A stretch of 64,000 bases of DNA from Clostridium collagenovorans DSM 3089 (GTDB lineage: Bacteria > Bacillota > Clostridia > Clostridiales > Clostridiaceae): positions 62,001-126,000 of the forward strand of contig NZ_FQXP01000007.1 of the NCBI RefSeq assembly GCF_900130005.1, written 5' to 3'. A program made the position numbers and the translations under genes. Positions 44,201 to 54,532 of this stretch are shown piece by piece (within the stretch, counting starts at the first letter, position 1; every line of letters starts with the position of its first letter). A model generated the notes under the pieces. That model ran no database searches and had not been told where the DNA came from. It worked only from the letters and a program-made list of their open reading frames with translations.

Positions 44201-47200
44201 TATAATTTAATGAATCTCCTACAGTTGCATAGATCTTATCTACTAGTTTTGTAAGAGTCAACTCTCCAGCTGCAATATAGGTTGTAGTTGTATTACTCTT
44301 TAAGTCTGTTACATATACTACCTCTGTTCCCTTTAGATAGTTATAATCAACAGTTGCAGAGTTTTCAACTATATTATCACTTGGTCTACTAATTACAGTT
44401 GCAGAGAATTTAACAACTGTAGTTCCTAAATTACTACTAATATCACTTAATGGGAATCCTGTATTTGGATTTAAATTAGTCTTTGGTTCATCATTTATAA
44501 TAACTGAACCATTATCAAAGCTAATATTACTATCAAGTTCATCTAAGAATGTGATGCCCTTTGCATCTACATTTCCGTGATTGGTTAATAGAACTGTAAA
44601 GTTTAATACATCTCCTATTTTAGCTATATCTTTATCTACAGTCTTGGTTGATGATAATATAGCTTCACTTATAGTAACTGTTGTACTAGTAGAATCTACA
44701 GTTTTAGTTTTTAATGAACCATTTGGATCTATATAGTATGCGTAACTTACAGAACCTTGGTTTGTTATTATATTATTGTTTGGAATTGCATTTACGGTTA
44801 CTATAAAGCTAAGATTAATATTATTACCAATATCAAGATTACCTAATGGTATAGGTGCACTAAGATCTAAACCTGGATAGTTAGTTTCGCCAATTACTAT
44901 AGAACCCGCTTTAAAGGTTGACTCACTTTGAATTATATCTTGGAACCTAAGATTACTTAACAGTGTATTTCCTGTATTTGATATTACAAAGCTATATTTT
45001 ACTTCATCCCCTCTTATTGCATATCCTCTATTAGCTTGTTTTGTAACACTTAAAGTTCCCACCTTAATAGCTGTAGTTACAGTATTACTATCCTTACTTC
45101 CTAAAATAACAGGTTCATTTGGATTTATTTTATATTCATAAGATACATTTGATTTATTACTTACTGTTCCATTGCTTGGTACAGTCTTAACTGTAACTTT
45201 GAATGTTATTGTAACAGGAGTATTAGGTGCTATATCACTTAAGCTAAATCCTGTGTTAGGGTCATAACCTAGTTTACTTTGGTTATTAATCTTAACTGAA
45301 TCTGCAACCAATTGTATATTCGAATCCAATATATCCTTGAATATAACATTAGTTATATTGGTGTTCCCTGTATTTGTTATAACAGAAGTATAATTTAATG
45401 TGTCTCCTATTGTTGCATAAGCTAAATCTACACTCTTAGAATTAGTCACTGTAACTGCATTTACTGTTGTAGTAACGTTATTACTAGTAGCTGTTCCTGA
45501 TATGCTAGATGCATTTGGATTTATATTATACTTATAACTCATACTTGCGCTATTAATTATTGTGTTAGGTGTTGGAACACTAGTTACCGTAGCAGTAAAT
45601 GTTATAGTATTATTTCCACCTGCAACAATATCATCTATAGTAAATCCATTATTAGGATTTGCACTTGCCTTAACTACATCATTTACCTTAACACTTCCTG
45701 TATTAAAGGTTGCCCCACTCGGTATTAAATCTGTAAGGCTTATATTCTTTAGGGTTGTTGTACCTGTATTAGTTGCAACTAAAGTGTAGGTCAAAATATC
45801 TCCTACTGTTGCATAATACTTATCAACACCTTTAGTTAATGTTGCTGATCCTGTATTAATAGTAGTTGTAACTGTATTACTATGAACAGTTTTACTTACT
45901 GGTGGAATATTAGGATCTGGTAAATAACTAAAGGTGGCATTTGCTGTATTATTAATGACATTAGGATTAGGAAGGCTGTTTACAGTTACATCAAAGGTGA
46001 TATTAACCACTTGTCCTACGACTATTGATCCTAAACTAAATCCTGTATTTGGATTTAACCCTGGCTTATTCTTAGAGTTTATATTTACAGAATCTGTAAC
46101 AAAACTTCCAGCTGACTCTATAATATCAGTAAAGAACACATTATTAACTGTAGCATTTCCATTATTGGATAAGTCAATTGAATATCTTACAGTGTCGCCT
46201 ATTGTTGCATAGTTCTTACTTACACTCTTGCTTATTTGAAGATTTCCTAATAAGACATCTGTTTCAACCTCATTAGAATACTGTGTTTTTTCAATTGTTG
46301 GTGAGTCAGGTGTTACTTTATAAGAACAGCTAAAATTAGAAGCGTTCATTATAACTCCTGTTGGTGGAAGTTTAGAAATTATTGTCCCGAATACTATTAC
46401 TGCACTTTGTGTTGGTTGTAAATCTCCTAATTCAAATCCAACTCTTGGATCATAACTTGCATAATTTACTCCATTCACATATACAGTTCCTGGATAGAAG
46501 TCTAAATAATAAGATATATTATCGGTAAATTTTGTTGTACTTAATGGCATTGTACCTGTATTAGTTATAACTGTTTGATATACTAATGGCTCTCCTACCT
46601 GTGCATAAGCCTTATCTACGCTCTTAACCACTGTAAAGGATGCAACATCAATTTGAGTTTGAACTGTATTACTAGTATTTGTAGCAATAATATGAGCTCC
46701 ATTAGGATCTGGCAAATAATTGTAATTTAATTGAGATTTGTTATAAACTATATTAGGACTTGGTACACTTTTAACCTTTGTTTGGAAAGTTACATTTACA
46801 GTATTATTAGGATATATACTTCCAACGCTGAATCCTACTGTTGGATCATATCCTGGTTTGCTTACTCCATTAATCTTTACGCTATTTGGAACTAATTCTG
46901 TTCCAGCTTCTACATAAGAAGAGAAAACTGTATTATAAGCTTCTATATTTCCTGTATTAGTAAAATCTACAGAGTAATATAAAATATTGTCTATAGTAGC
47001 GTTAGATTTATCCACAGTTTCATGTGAGTTTATATTAACATAGTTAGTTTTTGTTGTTACTTTATTAGAATCTATTTCTGTTTCTACTACTGGATTATCT
47101 GTGCTGATTTGATATTTAAAAGGTACCTTAGCTATATTTTCTATTAATTCCCTAGGATCTAAAGATTCCACTAAAAGCTTATAACTTATAGTTGTTGATT

Positions 47201-49292
47201 GACTAGCACCTATGGCATCTATAGTAAAGCCATCAAATGGATCTAGGCTTGGTTTGCTTACTCCATCTATTTTTACACTGTGCTCTACAAAGCTTGTTCC
47301 TGTCATTAAGGTTTCTTGGACTGGTATATTAGTATCCGTAACATTCCCTATATTAGTTAATTTTAATGAGCAAGTGATTTGATCTCCTATATTAGGATAC
47401 TCATTATCTACAGACCTTTCCCCTATAATATCTGTATATTGAATTTCTATTGCTGTAGTATTACTTGTAACTGTTCTTCTTAAATGATCTTCATATTGAT
47501 TAAAAGTGTATGAAAAGTTAACACAAGAAGAGTTATTTATAAAATCTGAAGGTGGAATAGAGTTAATTGTTGCCTTAAACTTTATTTGTACACTATCACT
47601 TACCTTTAAGTCATCTAAAGGAAATCCGCTATTAGGATCTAAGCTTGTATTAATAACCCCATTTATGGAAACGCTTCCAGTTTTAAATGAACAATACTTA
47701 GTAACGGGATCACTAAAAAATACATCTAATGCTTTTTCTGTTCCTATATTAGTTATATCAATAGTGTACTCTATAATGTCCCCTACAATTGCCGCTGACT
47801 TAGATGCACTCTTAGCAATAGTTAATTTACCTTGCTGCACTATAATAGACATTTTCTTTGTGCTATCATAATTTCTAACTGTAGTCCCTGAGGATGCAAA
47901 TTCATAGTTATAATCAACAGTTACCGGAAGAATTTTATTACTTGGTAATGAATTTACCCTAATAGTAAATATAACATTCACTACTCCTGCTGCTTCAAGA
48001 CTTCCAATATTAAAGCCTGTAGTTATATTGGCACCATTTTGAACTATTCCATTTACCTTTAGTGAGTTAGGAATAAATGAGCAACTTGAATCTAAAATAC
48101 TTGATAAAATAACATTATTAGCTGTTACAGTTCCCGTATTTTTAATTTGTGCTATAAGGCTTAACTCATTTCCAACTTCAATATTGTATTCTCCATCACC
48201 ATCATTATCATAAGCCGTTAAGGTTGAAATCATATTAGGTGCATCAGCTTGCACTTGTGTTCCTAATGCTACAACTTGTACTCCATCAGTAGTTCCTGTT
48301 GCATTCAATTGCATTGCTAACTGACTTTGATTTGGAACTAAAGTATTGCTTATATTCACCTCTGTTATATCCCATTTATTCCTAGCTCCTAGTACTTGAG
48401 TTGGTACAAATGCATCATGATTTTTACTTCCATTTGTTCCGCTTCCATCTATTAATCCTACATTGCTATTTAGAGGATCACATATATTTACTTGTCCAGT
48501 AAAGAAAGAATTATATGGGTTATTTGGCGCTGTTCCCGGATTTGGATTTGGTGACCCCACCGGATTTCCTATGGTGCTTAAATTTGCAAAGGATGGTCCC
48601 ACCTTAACGGTTTGAACTCCTGTCAATGGCTCTCCATTGGCAACAGCCATGAATATATCCCCTCTTAATTTATCTTCTTGAGATGAAGTTAAAAATCCAA
48701 CTACATTATTTTGCAATATACTTCCTTCTGATGCTGGTGCTATTCCTGTTGATAAAGTTATCTTTTGAGGAACTATTGAAGCATTTCTATATACTACAAC
48801 TAGTGTCCATCCTGCTCTTGTATTGCTTAATCCTGATATCGGAATACTTGTAGGAATTCCTGAAACTCCATACCATCCTCCTAAGGAACTTTGCACTATA
48901 CTTGTTACATTTACGGATCTAAATCTATCTATACTACCTGAAGCACCGTTGAATGTTTCTCCAATAGTTGGTGTTACCGTTACATTTCCACTTGGGGTTA
49001 TAAACATAACAGGGTCATCTTGCATAGATCTAACATCCTGTGCTGATGCTGAAAAACTTTTTACTGTAGAATACCAAACTAGTTCTGCGTAAAGTATAGT
49101 ACTATTCGGTAATATACTTATTTGAGCCTTACTTCCTGATGCTGCCCAGTCTCTAGTTGTTGTTCCTGATACTGTAATCATATCCGAAGTATTAACTCCT
49201 ACGGCAGTAGTATCACCACATACAACTAAACTATTTCCTGTTGACACAAGAATAGCTTTATCCACTGCTGAAAACCTGCTTGTAAGCGACAT
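41205..49292 (-). CDS. Giant DUF11-repeat protein (2,695 residues), probably spore surface
   Basis: An N-terminal region of about 340 residues without signal peptide is followed by 18 repeats of about 130 residues. Most repeats open with a variant of TKxVDKxYATIGDxLTYTI followed by NTGN, have DPTxGFSLGDI mid-way and end in NxxxxxYxY...SNxVTT. These are DUF11-type beta domains. The last repeat stops half-way, and there is no sorting motif or membrane anchor. The absence of signal and anchor suggests assembly from the mother cell onto the spore rather than secretion. The neighbouring DUF3794-like genes support this. An AGGAGG site precedes the ATG. The first repeat contains DNDGDGEYNIE, a possible calcium-binding loop. 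Confidence 0.85.
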   Translation of the reverse strand: MSLTSRFSAVDKAILVSTGNSLVVCGDTTAVGVNTSDMITVSGTTTRDWAASGSKAQISILPNSTILYAELVWYSTVKSFSASAQDVRSMQDDPVMFITPSGNVTVTPTIGETFNGASGSIDRFRSVNVTSIVQSSLGGWYGVSGIPTSIPISGLSNTRAGWTLVVVYRNASIVPQKITLSTGIAPASEGSILQNNVVGFLTSSQEDKLRGDIFMAVANGEPLTGVQTVKVGPSFANLSTIGNPVGSPNPNPGTAPNNPYNSFFTGQVNICDPLNSNVGLIDGSGTNGSKNHDAFVPTQVLGARNKWDITEVNISNTLVPNQSQLAMQLNATGTTDGVQVVALGTQVQADAPNMISTLTAYDNDGDGEYNIEVGNELSLIAQIKNTGTVTANNVILSSILDSSCSFIPNSLKVNGIVQNGANITTGFNIGSLEAAGVVNVIFTIRVNSLPSNKILPVTVDYNYEFASSGTTVRNYDSTKKMSIIVQQGKLTIAKSASKSAAIVGDIIEYTIDITNIGTEKALDVFFSDPVTKYCSFKTGSVSINGVINTSLDPNSGFPLDDLKVSDSVQIKFKATINSIPPSDFINNSSCVNFSYTFNQYEDHLRRTVTSNTTAIEIQYTDIIGERSVDNEYPNIGDQITCSLKLTNIGNVTDTNIPVQETLMTGTSFVEHSVKIDGVSKPSLDPFDGFTIDAIGASQSTTISYKLLVESLDPRELIENIAKVPFKYQISTDNPVVETEIDSNKVTTKTNYVNINSHETVDKSNATIDNILYYSVDFTNTGNIEAYNTVFSSYVEAGTELVPNSVKINGVSKPGYDPTVGFSVGSIYPNNTVNVTFQTKVKSVPSPNIVYNKSQLNYNYLPDPNGAHIIATNTSNTVQTQIDVASFTVVKSVDKAYAQVGEPLVYQTVITNTGTMPLSTTKFTDNISYYLDFYPGTVYVNGVNYASYDPRVGFELGDLQPTQSAVIVFGTIISKLPPTGVIMNASNFSCSYKVTPDSPTIEKTQYSNEVETDVLLGNLQISKSVSKNYATIGDTVRYSIDLSNNGNATVNNVFFTDIIESAGSFVTDSVNINSKNKPGLNPNTGFSLGSIVVGQVVNITFDVTVNSLPNPNVINNTANATFSYLPDPNIPPVSKTVHSNTVTTTINTGSATLTKGVDKYYATVGDILTYTLVATNTGTTTLKNISLTDLIPSGATFNTGSVKVNDVVKASANPNNGFTIDDIVAGGNNTITFTATVTSVPTPNTIINSASMSYKYNINPNASSISGTATSNNVTTTVNAVTVTNSKSVDLAYATIGDTLNYTSVITNTGNTNITNVIFKDILDSNIQLVADSVKINNQSKLGYDPNTGFSLSDIAPNTPVTITFKVTVKTVPSNGTVSNKSNVSYEYKINPNEPVILGSKDSNTVTTAIKVGTLSVTKQANRGYAIRGDEVKYSFVISNTGNTLLSNLRFQDIIQSESTFKAGSIVIGETNYPGLDLSAPIPLGNLDIGNNINLSFIVTVNAIPNNNIITNQGSVSYAYYIDPNGSLKTKTVDSTSTTVTISEAILSSTKTVDKDIAKIGDVLNFTVLLTNHGNVDAKGITFLDELDSNISFDNGSVIINDEPKTNLNPNTGFPLSDISSNLGTTVVKFSATVISRPSDNIVENSATVDYNYLKGTEVVYVTDLKSNTTTTYIAAGELTLTKLVDKIYATVGDSLNYTINILNTGSVNATNLNFKDLMPNATSFVTGTVVVNGVSKSDYDPTNGFSIPDLVPNQSNIVSFTIHVDSLPLTGTVINTATTKFKYKLTPTSLEEEHTATSNPVTTYINLGKLSITKIVDKSYATIGDDLSYSITIKNIGDVTCSHMFFQDLVASDAIFKAGSLYINGVNKDSTFNPNNGFALDNLEPYSLNSKTITVAFIATVKSLPSDYMIYNTAEVNYQYNINPSNPNVSTQDLSNTVPTRINLGKVNVTKSVSKAYATIGDTLTYTINIANAGNVDATNVNFRDVVPEGLSFVKGSVSIDNIPQPDYNPYESFTLSTISVGTTTVVKFNAIVTSLPSPSLVSNVANVIYSYRINPAGPDIIYQVNSNPATTQINKGELTIIKQVDKGYATVGDVLTYTMTVTNTGNVELNNVIFTDGLQSDVSFNEGTVIVGGNSQPTYDPTVGFSLGTLTTLASITVSFTVTVNNNPTRNSIINYANGTFSYKVDPNGQLYNSTASSNTVSTIIVVSSMTANKTVDLAYATISNILNYKIIVKNTGTAIITALNFIDTLSNGATFVEGSVVVDGASKPLLNPINGFALSNLLVGATTEVAFQVQVTSVPNPSQITNYAFVSGVYKINPAGADHTVSTTSNTVSTQINLGSLTNTKSVDKMYAKVGDTITYTSQITNVGNVNAVTLEFHDVLQAELSYVSGSVRVNGVINPNLNPTVGMPLVNLAPGQTVTVAFDTVVNTLPVPPQVSNKSQIDFSYKIDPNASYLDKSVQSSTVTTQVIKGQLTATKVVDKSIATVGDVLTYTITIINTGNAIANSVIFQDIPSTGATFKTGTVYVNGTNHSGYDPTSGFSLGDIGVGNQVTVSFQANVVSVPASNKVTNQAVMNFNYLVDPKQPPVSTTSYSNTTTTNIALGSLSVTKIVDKKFATIGETLTYTITIVNTGNIDATNVVFLDPTPANSVYVIGTVKVNGTSQPTYNPAAGFALNTMKPGEIVVVVYNVKVIS

Positions 49293-49573
49293 ATTCTCCT
49301 CCTCGATTAGCCATAAATTTATAGAGTTACCTGTAATACTAATAACTTCACATATATCATGTTAGGATTATACTTGGAATTTACATTGATATATTTCAGT
49401 AATTATTCCCATTAGAAAACTCTTATTTTTTATTAAAAGTATAAAATGCTAATCTAATTTCATCTTATTATTCTATGAATCCTAAAAATGTTGTGTTACA
49501 CGTTACACCTATTAAATTCACTTCATATTATAAATATCAATGATTGTATTCTTAAACAAAGGAGAAGAAAAAA

Positions 49574-52500
49574 ATGGCATCTAATATGCTTTCACTTAGT
49601 ATAAATAAATCGGGTAATGTACCCATTCTTTTAGGAGGAACTTCTTCCTTCACTGCTAGTATAAGAAATTTAAGTCCTACAGAGAGATATTATAACCTTA
49701 GTTTATCCCTTGCTCTTCCTGATGGACTTACTCTTTCCTCTTCTACTATAACGCAGACTTCTAAAACAACTAACACTGATGGTAGTAGTGTGTATTATTG
49801 GACAAACTTAAAGGACTTAGCTGCACTTGAAGTCCCTTATACCTTTGATATAACCCTAAAATCCTCTACTACTTTCAAAAATGGTTCCTCAATTCCCTTT
49901 GGCTACGTCTTTAGCAATATAGTTTTCTCTTGTTCAGTAGACACTATGCCTAGAGGTATCTATGACTTAGGAAATGAAAAATTTTCTCAAAGTTCTACCA
50001 TAAGCTTTAAAGCTATAAGATTCATGTGTACCTCCTCAACATCTGGAAAGGTTTTAAAAGGTGCCGGCAGCAGCTTATCATTAAATGATTATTCTCAAGT
50101 AACTACCTGCACTTGTAAATTCACAAATAACACTACCACTACTTCTACTGTGAATATATCTATATTGCTGGATGATGGTATTCGTTATATAGGTAATATA
50201 AGTACCTCTGGAACTGATGCAAGTAGTTTTTTATATCCAAATATAAGTACTGTTTCAATTAATGGCAAACAATATATCCAACTATATTATAGTGCTATAA
50301 CTCTCTCTAAAAACAGTAACACTACCTTAGTTTTCAGTTATGCTATTTGGAATAGATATAATAATAACTTAGGTGATTTATTAATTCATGGCACTAAGCT
50401 TAATATATCTGCTAATATGGTGTCTACTTCAGATAGTGATTCATATTCTAGCACTTCAAGTTTTTCTGCTATGGATTTAATTATCTCTACCTCTGTTACT
50501 AAGTCTTTAGTGGATATTCAAACTTCATTACAATTTAAATATATATATTCTGTTGGACAATATTATGATCTTAAGGATATAGCTATAAATTACTTTATAG
50601 CTGATGGTGTTTACTATAACTCAAGTACACCTAGCCCAGTTTCGGCAGTAGATGATCCTACACTTAAAGGCTTTAATCTTAATTATAACTTCCCAACAGC
50701 CTCTAAGAATTCTCAAAGCACTGTAACCATAAATGCTGTCATTAGTTCCTTCTATAGATATAAGTTAGATTCAAATAATAATTTTCTTCCTGTAGTTGCC
50801 TTTGATTCCTTTATTGAAAGCACAAATATCTCAGCTACAACAATACAATTAAATTCTATTGTTACAGATTCAGCTTCTACTTCCTGTAGCATAAATATTG
50901 CTGCATTAAAAAAGGAATTCTTAAACGGTTATTATAGTGACGGCTCCTTGAAATCTATTTCAACTTTAGCACCTGGAGATTTTGCACAGTATAGATTGAC
51001 CTATGATGCTCTTACTTTAAAAGCAACTCAAAAGGCTATCTTTGTTGATGATTTCTTTCCATTATCAACAGATCCTATAAATAATCTAAACTATAGTTAT
51101 GGTGGTTATACTCCATCTACGCTTACTCCGCAGTTAATTGACCCTCACGGGGTAGATTTCAACTATGGCAATTTCCCTGGTAATTCTTATTCAACTATAA
51201 CCTTCAAAGTTCCCATTGCCTTATTAGGTAGTTCTGCTCAAAATATAAATCTACTAAAATTGAAAGGGCTTAACACCAATAATATCGCTTATAGCAATAG
51301 AACTCAGGTAACAGTTAATATTGGAACTCCAAACCTTCAATTAACTAAAACCGTAACAGGACCTAATATTAACTCAATTAAAGCTGGAGAAGTCTATAGC
51401 TATACAGTTAAAATAAGCAATACTAATACACTTGGTACTGAAACAGATGCTTTTAACTTTACTCTTAGCGATGCCTTTTCCACTTGGTTTACCTTAATCC
51501 CTAGTTCAATTAGTGTAAGTGGAACTGGAGCATCATCAGCACCTACTGTAACTTCATCAGGAATTCAGCTTCCTATTAATAAATTAGCTCCTGGTCAATC
51601 TCTAACTTTATTCTATAGTGTAACTATAATAGATACCTTAGCACCAGGAGTTAAAATCCAGACCACAGCAACAAATACTAATCCTTACTCCCAAATATAT
51701 CTTGATGGTGGCACTAACTTCCAATACTCTAGCCTCATAAAGACAGCAAGCACAACTATATCAGCACCAATTATAGTTTTATCTAAAAGCTATATTCAGG
51801 ACACCATTAAAATTGGCTCTAATATAACCTATGTTTTAACCCTTACTATTCCTCAAGGAACCATAGCCTATGGAGTAACTGTAAGTGATACTCTACCTAG
51901 TGGACTGCAATCTTATTTAAATTCTGCTAGTAGAAATGGTTTTAGTGTAACCCCTACTGTATCTGGCAGCACTATAACCTTCCCTTCTGAAGGAACTATA
52001 GATGCTCGTTTAAATAGTCAAGTTATAACTTACACCTTATTATATAAAGTTACTTCTGGCTCTAAATCCTTAAATGCTCTAACTTCAACTCAAACTAATA
52101 CTGGAAAGGTAATTTATAAACAAACTTCTAGTGGTTCAACTTTAACTATCAATACTCCTCTAGTTGTAACTATAAATCATCCTAATATAGGAATGCTTCT
52201 AAGTGTTACAGATAGAACTTCTTCTATAACATCAACTACTACTGCAAATATAAATACCTCTTCTATATTAGACTTTAAACTCACCTTTCAAAACAATAGT
52301 AATGTGGATCTTATAAATGGAGTTATTAAAATACCTCTTAATACAAACTTTATATTTGTATCAATTAATAATTCTGTTCAATGCTCCCCTTACTATGACA
52401 CTGCAGCTAAGAGCATAATATTAAGCATTTCTAGTTTAGTGGCTTCTGCCTTAGGCTTTGTTACCTTCACATTAATACCAGTTTCATCTCTTAGAGCAGG

Positions 52501-52999
52501 TAGCACCTTAACAATGCAAGCAACAGCAACCCAATATTATAATACTCTTTCAAGTTATCTTTATAGCGGAGAGCAAAGTAATATTTTATCTATAGTTACT
52601 ACACCTGGGGTTTCTCTTCTTCCAAATCCATCTGATAGAATAGATGATTCAACCTCCTATATAGTAACTAAACCTGGTGGAACTGCTACGATTATTAATA
52701 ACTTCAAAAATACTGGTGGAGGTTATGATGACTACAGCTTAGCTATAAATGCTGTATCAATTCCATACAGTCTGTATATTGATGATATAAAAATAGCAGA
52801 TGTTGCTGCTAATACAAAATATCAAGCTAATTTGCCTGTGCTAAGTAATCTTGCTCCTAATAGTACAAAGATATTTAAAATACTAACTACGATACCTTCT
52901 GACTCTAACTTGGGAGCACGATATGATTTTGTAGTTACAGTAGCATCAAAGACTTCACCTTATCCAAGTAAAACAGTTTTAAATATTGACCCTAGCTAA
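49574..52999 (+). CDS. Large DUF11-type protein (1,141 residues), probably spore surface
   Basis: It starts MASNMLSLSINKSGNVPILL after AAAGGAG and has no signal peptide. It consists of beta-rich domains: a CARDB-like first part, then DUF11-like units such as LTKTVTGPN with AGEVYSYTVKISNTN near 590-610 and SYIQDTIKIGSNITYVLTLT near 735. It lacks any sorting signal or membrane anchor. Very rich in Ser, Thr and Asn. It diverges from the giant DUF11 gene across a 280-bp region, so both may be controlled together, probably during sporulation. Confidence 0.78.
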   Translation: MASNMLSLSINKSGNVPILLGGTSSFTASIRNLSPTERYYNLSLSLALPDGLTLSSSTITQTSKTTNTDGSSVYYWTNLKDLAALEVPYTFDITLKSSTTFKNGSSIPFGYVFSNIVFSCSVDTMPRGIYDLGNEKFSQSSTISFKAIRFMCTSSTSGKVLKGAGSSLSLNDYSQVTTCTCKFTNNTTTTSTVNISILLDDGIRYIGNISTSGTDASSFLYPNISTVSINGKQYIQLYYSAITLSKNSNTTLVFSYAIWNRYNNNLGDLLIHGTKLNISANMVSTSDSDSYSSTSSFSAMDLIISTSVTKSLVDIQTSLQFKYIYSVGQYYDLKDIAINYFIADGVYYNSSTPSPVSAVDDPTLKGFNLNYNFPTASKNSQSTVTINAVISSFYRYKLDSNNNFLPVVAFDSFIESTNISATTIQLNSIVTDSASTSCSINIAALKKEFLNGYYSDGSLKSISTLAPGDFAQYRLTYDALTLKATQKAIFVDDFFPLSTDPINNLNYSYGGYTPSTLTPQLIDPHGVDFNYGNFPGNSYSTITFKVPIALLGSSAQNINLLKLKGLNTNNIAYSNRTQVTVNIGTPNLQLTKTVTGPNINSIKAGEVYSYTVKISNTNTLGTETDAFNFTLSDAFSTWFTLIPSSISVSGTGASSAPTVTSSGIQLPINKLAPGQSLTLFYSVTIIDTLAPGVKIQTTATNTNPYSQIYLDGGTNFQYSSLIKTASTTISAPIIVLSKSYIQDTIKIGSNITYVLTLTIPQGTIAYGVTVSDTLPSGLQSYLNSASRNGFSVTPTVSGSTITFPSEGTIDARLNSQVITYTLLYKVTSGSKSLNALTSTQTNTGKVIYKQTSSGSTLTINTPLVVTINHPNIGMLLSVTDRTSSITSTTTANINTSSILDFKLTFQNNSNVDLINGVIKIPLNTNFIFVSINNSVQCSPYYDTAAKSIILSISSLVASALGFVTFTLIPVSSLRAGSTLTMQATATQYYNTLSSYLYSGEQSNILSIVTTPGVSLLPNPSDRIDDSTSYIVTKPGGTATIINNFKNTGGGYDDYSLAINAVSIPYSLYIDDIKIADVAANTKYQANLPVLSNLAPNSTKIFKILTTIPSDSNLGARYDFVVTVASKTSPYPSKTVLNIDPS

Positions 53000-53007
53000 G
53001 AATAAAA

Positions 53008-53054
53008 ATTTAAGGACTACAGGCTATTAATTCCATAGCCTGTAGTCCTTAAAT
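53008..53054. terminator. Perfect 20-bp bidirectional terminator
   Basis: ATTTAAGGACTACAGGCTAT and its exact complement are separated by a 7-base loop. It lies between the convergent DUF11 genes, and the stop codon of the minus-strand gene lies inside the stem. Confidence 0.9.
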
Positions 53055-53945
53055 CTCTATTAACAAAGAAGTATTTACAAATATTCTTCTACAATCTACC
53101 TTCTTATAAGTAGATTGCTCAATAGTTGCTTTAACACTCTTATCTTCACAATACTCTAATCCACTTGGTACTAAAAGAAAGCTTGAAAATCCTTCTTGTT
53201 CTCTAAAACTTTGAACCCCAGATTTATAATTGTATATTACTTCATAGTCAATTGCTCCAATAATAATAAGATTGCTTAAATCATTACTGTCATAACTAGA
53301 TGTCGTTGTAATAGGAGTTTCTACTAACTTCGTATCAATTATTTTCACTTTTATTTTAACTGATATAATATCTTTTATTGAAGGCATACACTTAGAAATA
53401 CTTAAAAGATTACTCACCTCAAGTTGTTTAAATAAATCTTTTCTTATTTGAGTTGAAACTACATTGCTTTCCTTTTCTACTCTTTCAGGCTTTTCCTCAA
53501 TATTATATATATAATCATATATTGCCTTTGAAGAATTGTTTATAATATGCTCCTCATTTTCTTCATTCACTAAAACCTTAAAAGAAATACTTATTGAATC
53601 ACCAGGCAAAATAGTACCTATATAAAATCCTTTTATGGGATTTACACATCTTATATTTACCTTATTAACAAAAACGCTATTAGAAATGAATCTTAACCCC
53701 TTTGGAATTGAATCCTGAAAAAATACATTAGTAACATCAATATCACTTATATTTTTTATGACTATATCATAAGTTAGTACTTCAAACTTTGATATAGTAT
53801 CCTTATTAACCTTCTTTGTAACAGAAATCAATTCATTAATAACATCAGTTGATACTACATTACTAAATACAGTATTAACTATACTTGGAGATACGGTATC
53901 TGGTTTATATCGAAAAGTTACTCTACATTCATTAGAAATTCTCAT
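53049..53945 (-). CDS. DUF11-DUF3794-like fusion protein
   Basis: 298 residues, no signal peptide. Residues 1-165 contain one complete DUF11-type repeat (VTKKVNKDTISKFEVLTYDI, then DVTNVFFQDSIPKGLRF). Residues 175-298 resemble a DUF3794 (SipL-like) domain, with LIIIGAIDYEVIYNY, FSSFLLVPSG and a final CRRIFVNTSLLIEI. DUF3794 proteins such as SipL link the spore coat base to other layers. The fusion would connect a DUF11 surface protein to the coat. AAGGAAG precedes the ATG, which lies four bases after the next gene upstream. Confidence 0.7.
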   Translation of the reverse strand: MRISNECRVTFRYKPDTVSPSIVNTVFSNVVSTDVINELISVTKKVNKDTISKFEVLTYDIVIKNISDIDVTNVFFQDSIPKGLRFISNSVFVNKVNIRCVNPIKGFYIGTILPGDSISISFKVLVNEENEEHIINNSSKAIYDYIYNIEEKPERVEKESNVVSTQIRKDLFKQLEVSNLLSISKCMPSIKDIISVKIKVKIIDTKLVETPITTTSSYDSNDLSNLIIIGAIDYEVIYNYKSGVQSFREQEGFSSFLLVPSGLEYCEDKSVKATIEQSTYKKVDCRRIFVNTSLLIEI

Positions 53946-53948
53946 TTT

Positions 53949-54458
53949 TTATTCTTCCTTAATCAACTTTTTATCATCATACTCAATAAATATAGTAGTA
54001 CTTATTAGAACCTTATTCTCACTTATTTTAGCTAAACTCCCATCCTCTATAATATATCTTAGATTTATAATATTCTCGTCACAAACTGGATTAGGAATCA
54101 CTATAAATGTACTAAAAGACATACTCTTCTCTAATACATACGCATTACTAAATTCATTGCCACATCCTTTTTTCTTCTTAGGTTTAAAATATATGCTAAC
54201 ATCAACATAACCCATTAAAACAAGTTTTTTACCTGTTAAATATTGTCCCTCTATTGAAAGTCCATTTATTGTGTTTATTATCTTTGCAGATATTATCTTT
54301 AGATTTCCAACCTTTAAATCTAAAGTATATTCTGAATCTACACCACAAGGTACAACTAAATTTTCATATATATTGAATTGTTTAAAATACCTAGGCAACT
54401 CAACTTCTTCACATGCAGTAAACCCATGCTTCATTTCCTTTAAATTCAAAGTACTCAT
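53949..54458 (-). CDS. DUF3794-like protein, probable spore coat component
   Basis: About 169 residues from the ATG after GGAGGAG. It begins MSTLNLKEMKHGFTACEEVE and has a DUF3794-like middle: GQYLTGKKLVLMGYVDVSIYF, then MSFSTFIVIPNPVCDE, and an end KVLISTTIFIEYDD that matches the end of the downstream fusion protein. It is without signal peptide or membrane segment. It is transcribed together with the DUF11-DUF3794 fusion. The family call is from the strand pattern and the FSTFIxIP motif. Confidence 0.6.
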   Translation of the reverse strand: MSTLNLKEMKHGFTACEEVELPRYFKQFNIYENLVVPCGVDSEYTLDLKVGNLKIISAKIINTINGLSIEGQYLTGKKLVLMGYVDVSIYFKPKKKKGCGNEFSNAYVLEKSMSFSTFIVIPNPVCDENIINLRYIIEDGSLAKISENKVLISTTIFIEYDDKKLIKEE

Positions 54459-54532
54459 TTTCTCCTCCAAACATACTTACTTTAATAAATTACTATATAA
54501 GATTTATATTTTAAAAGGTGATAATTTAAAAC

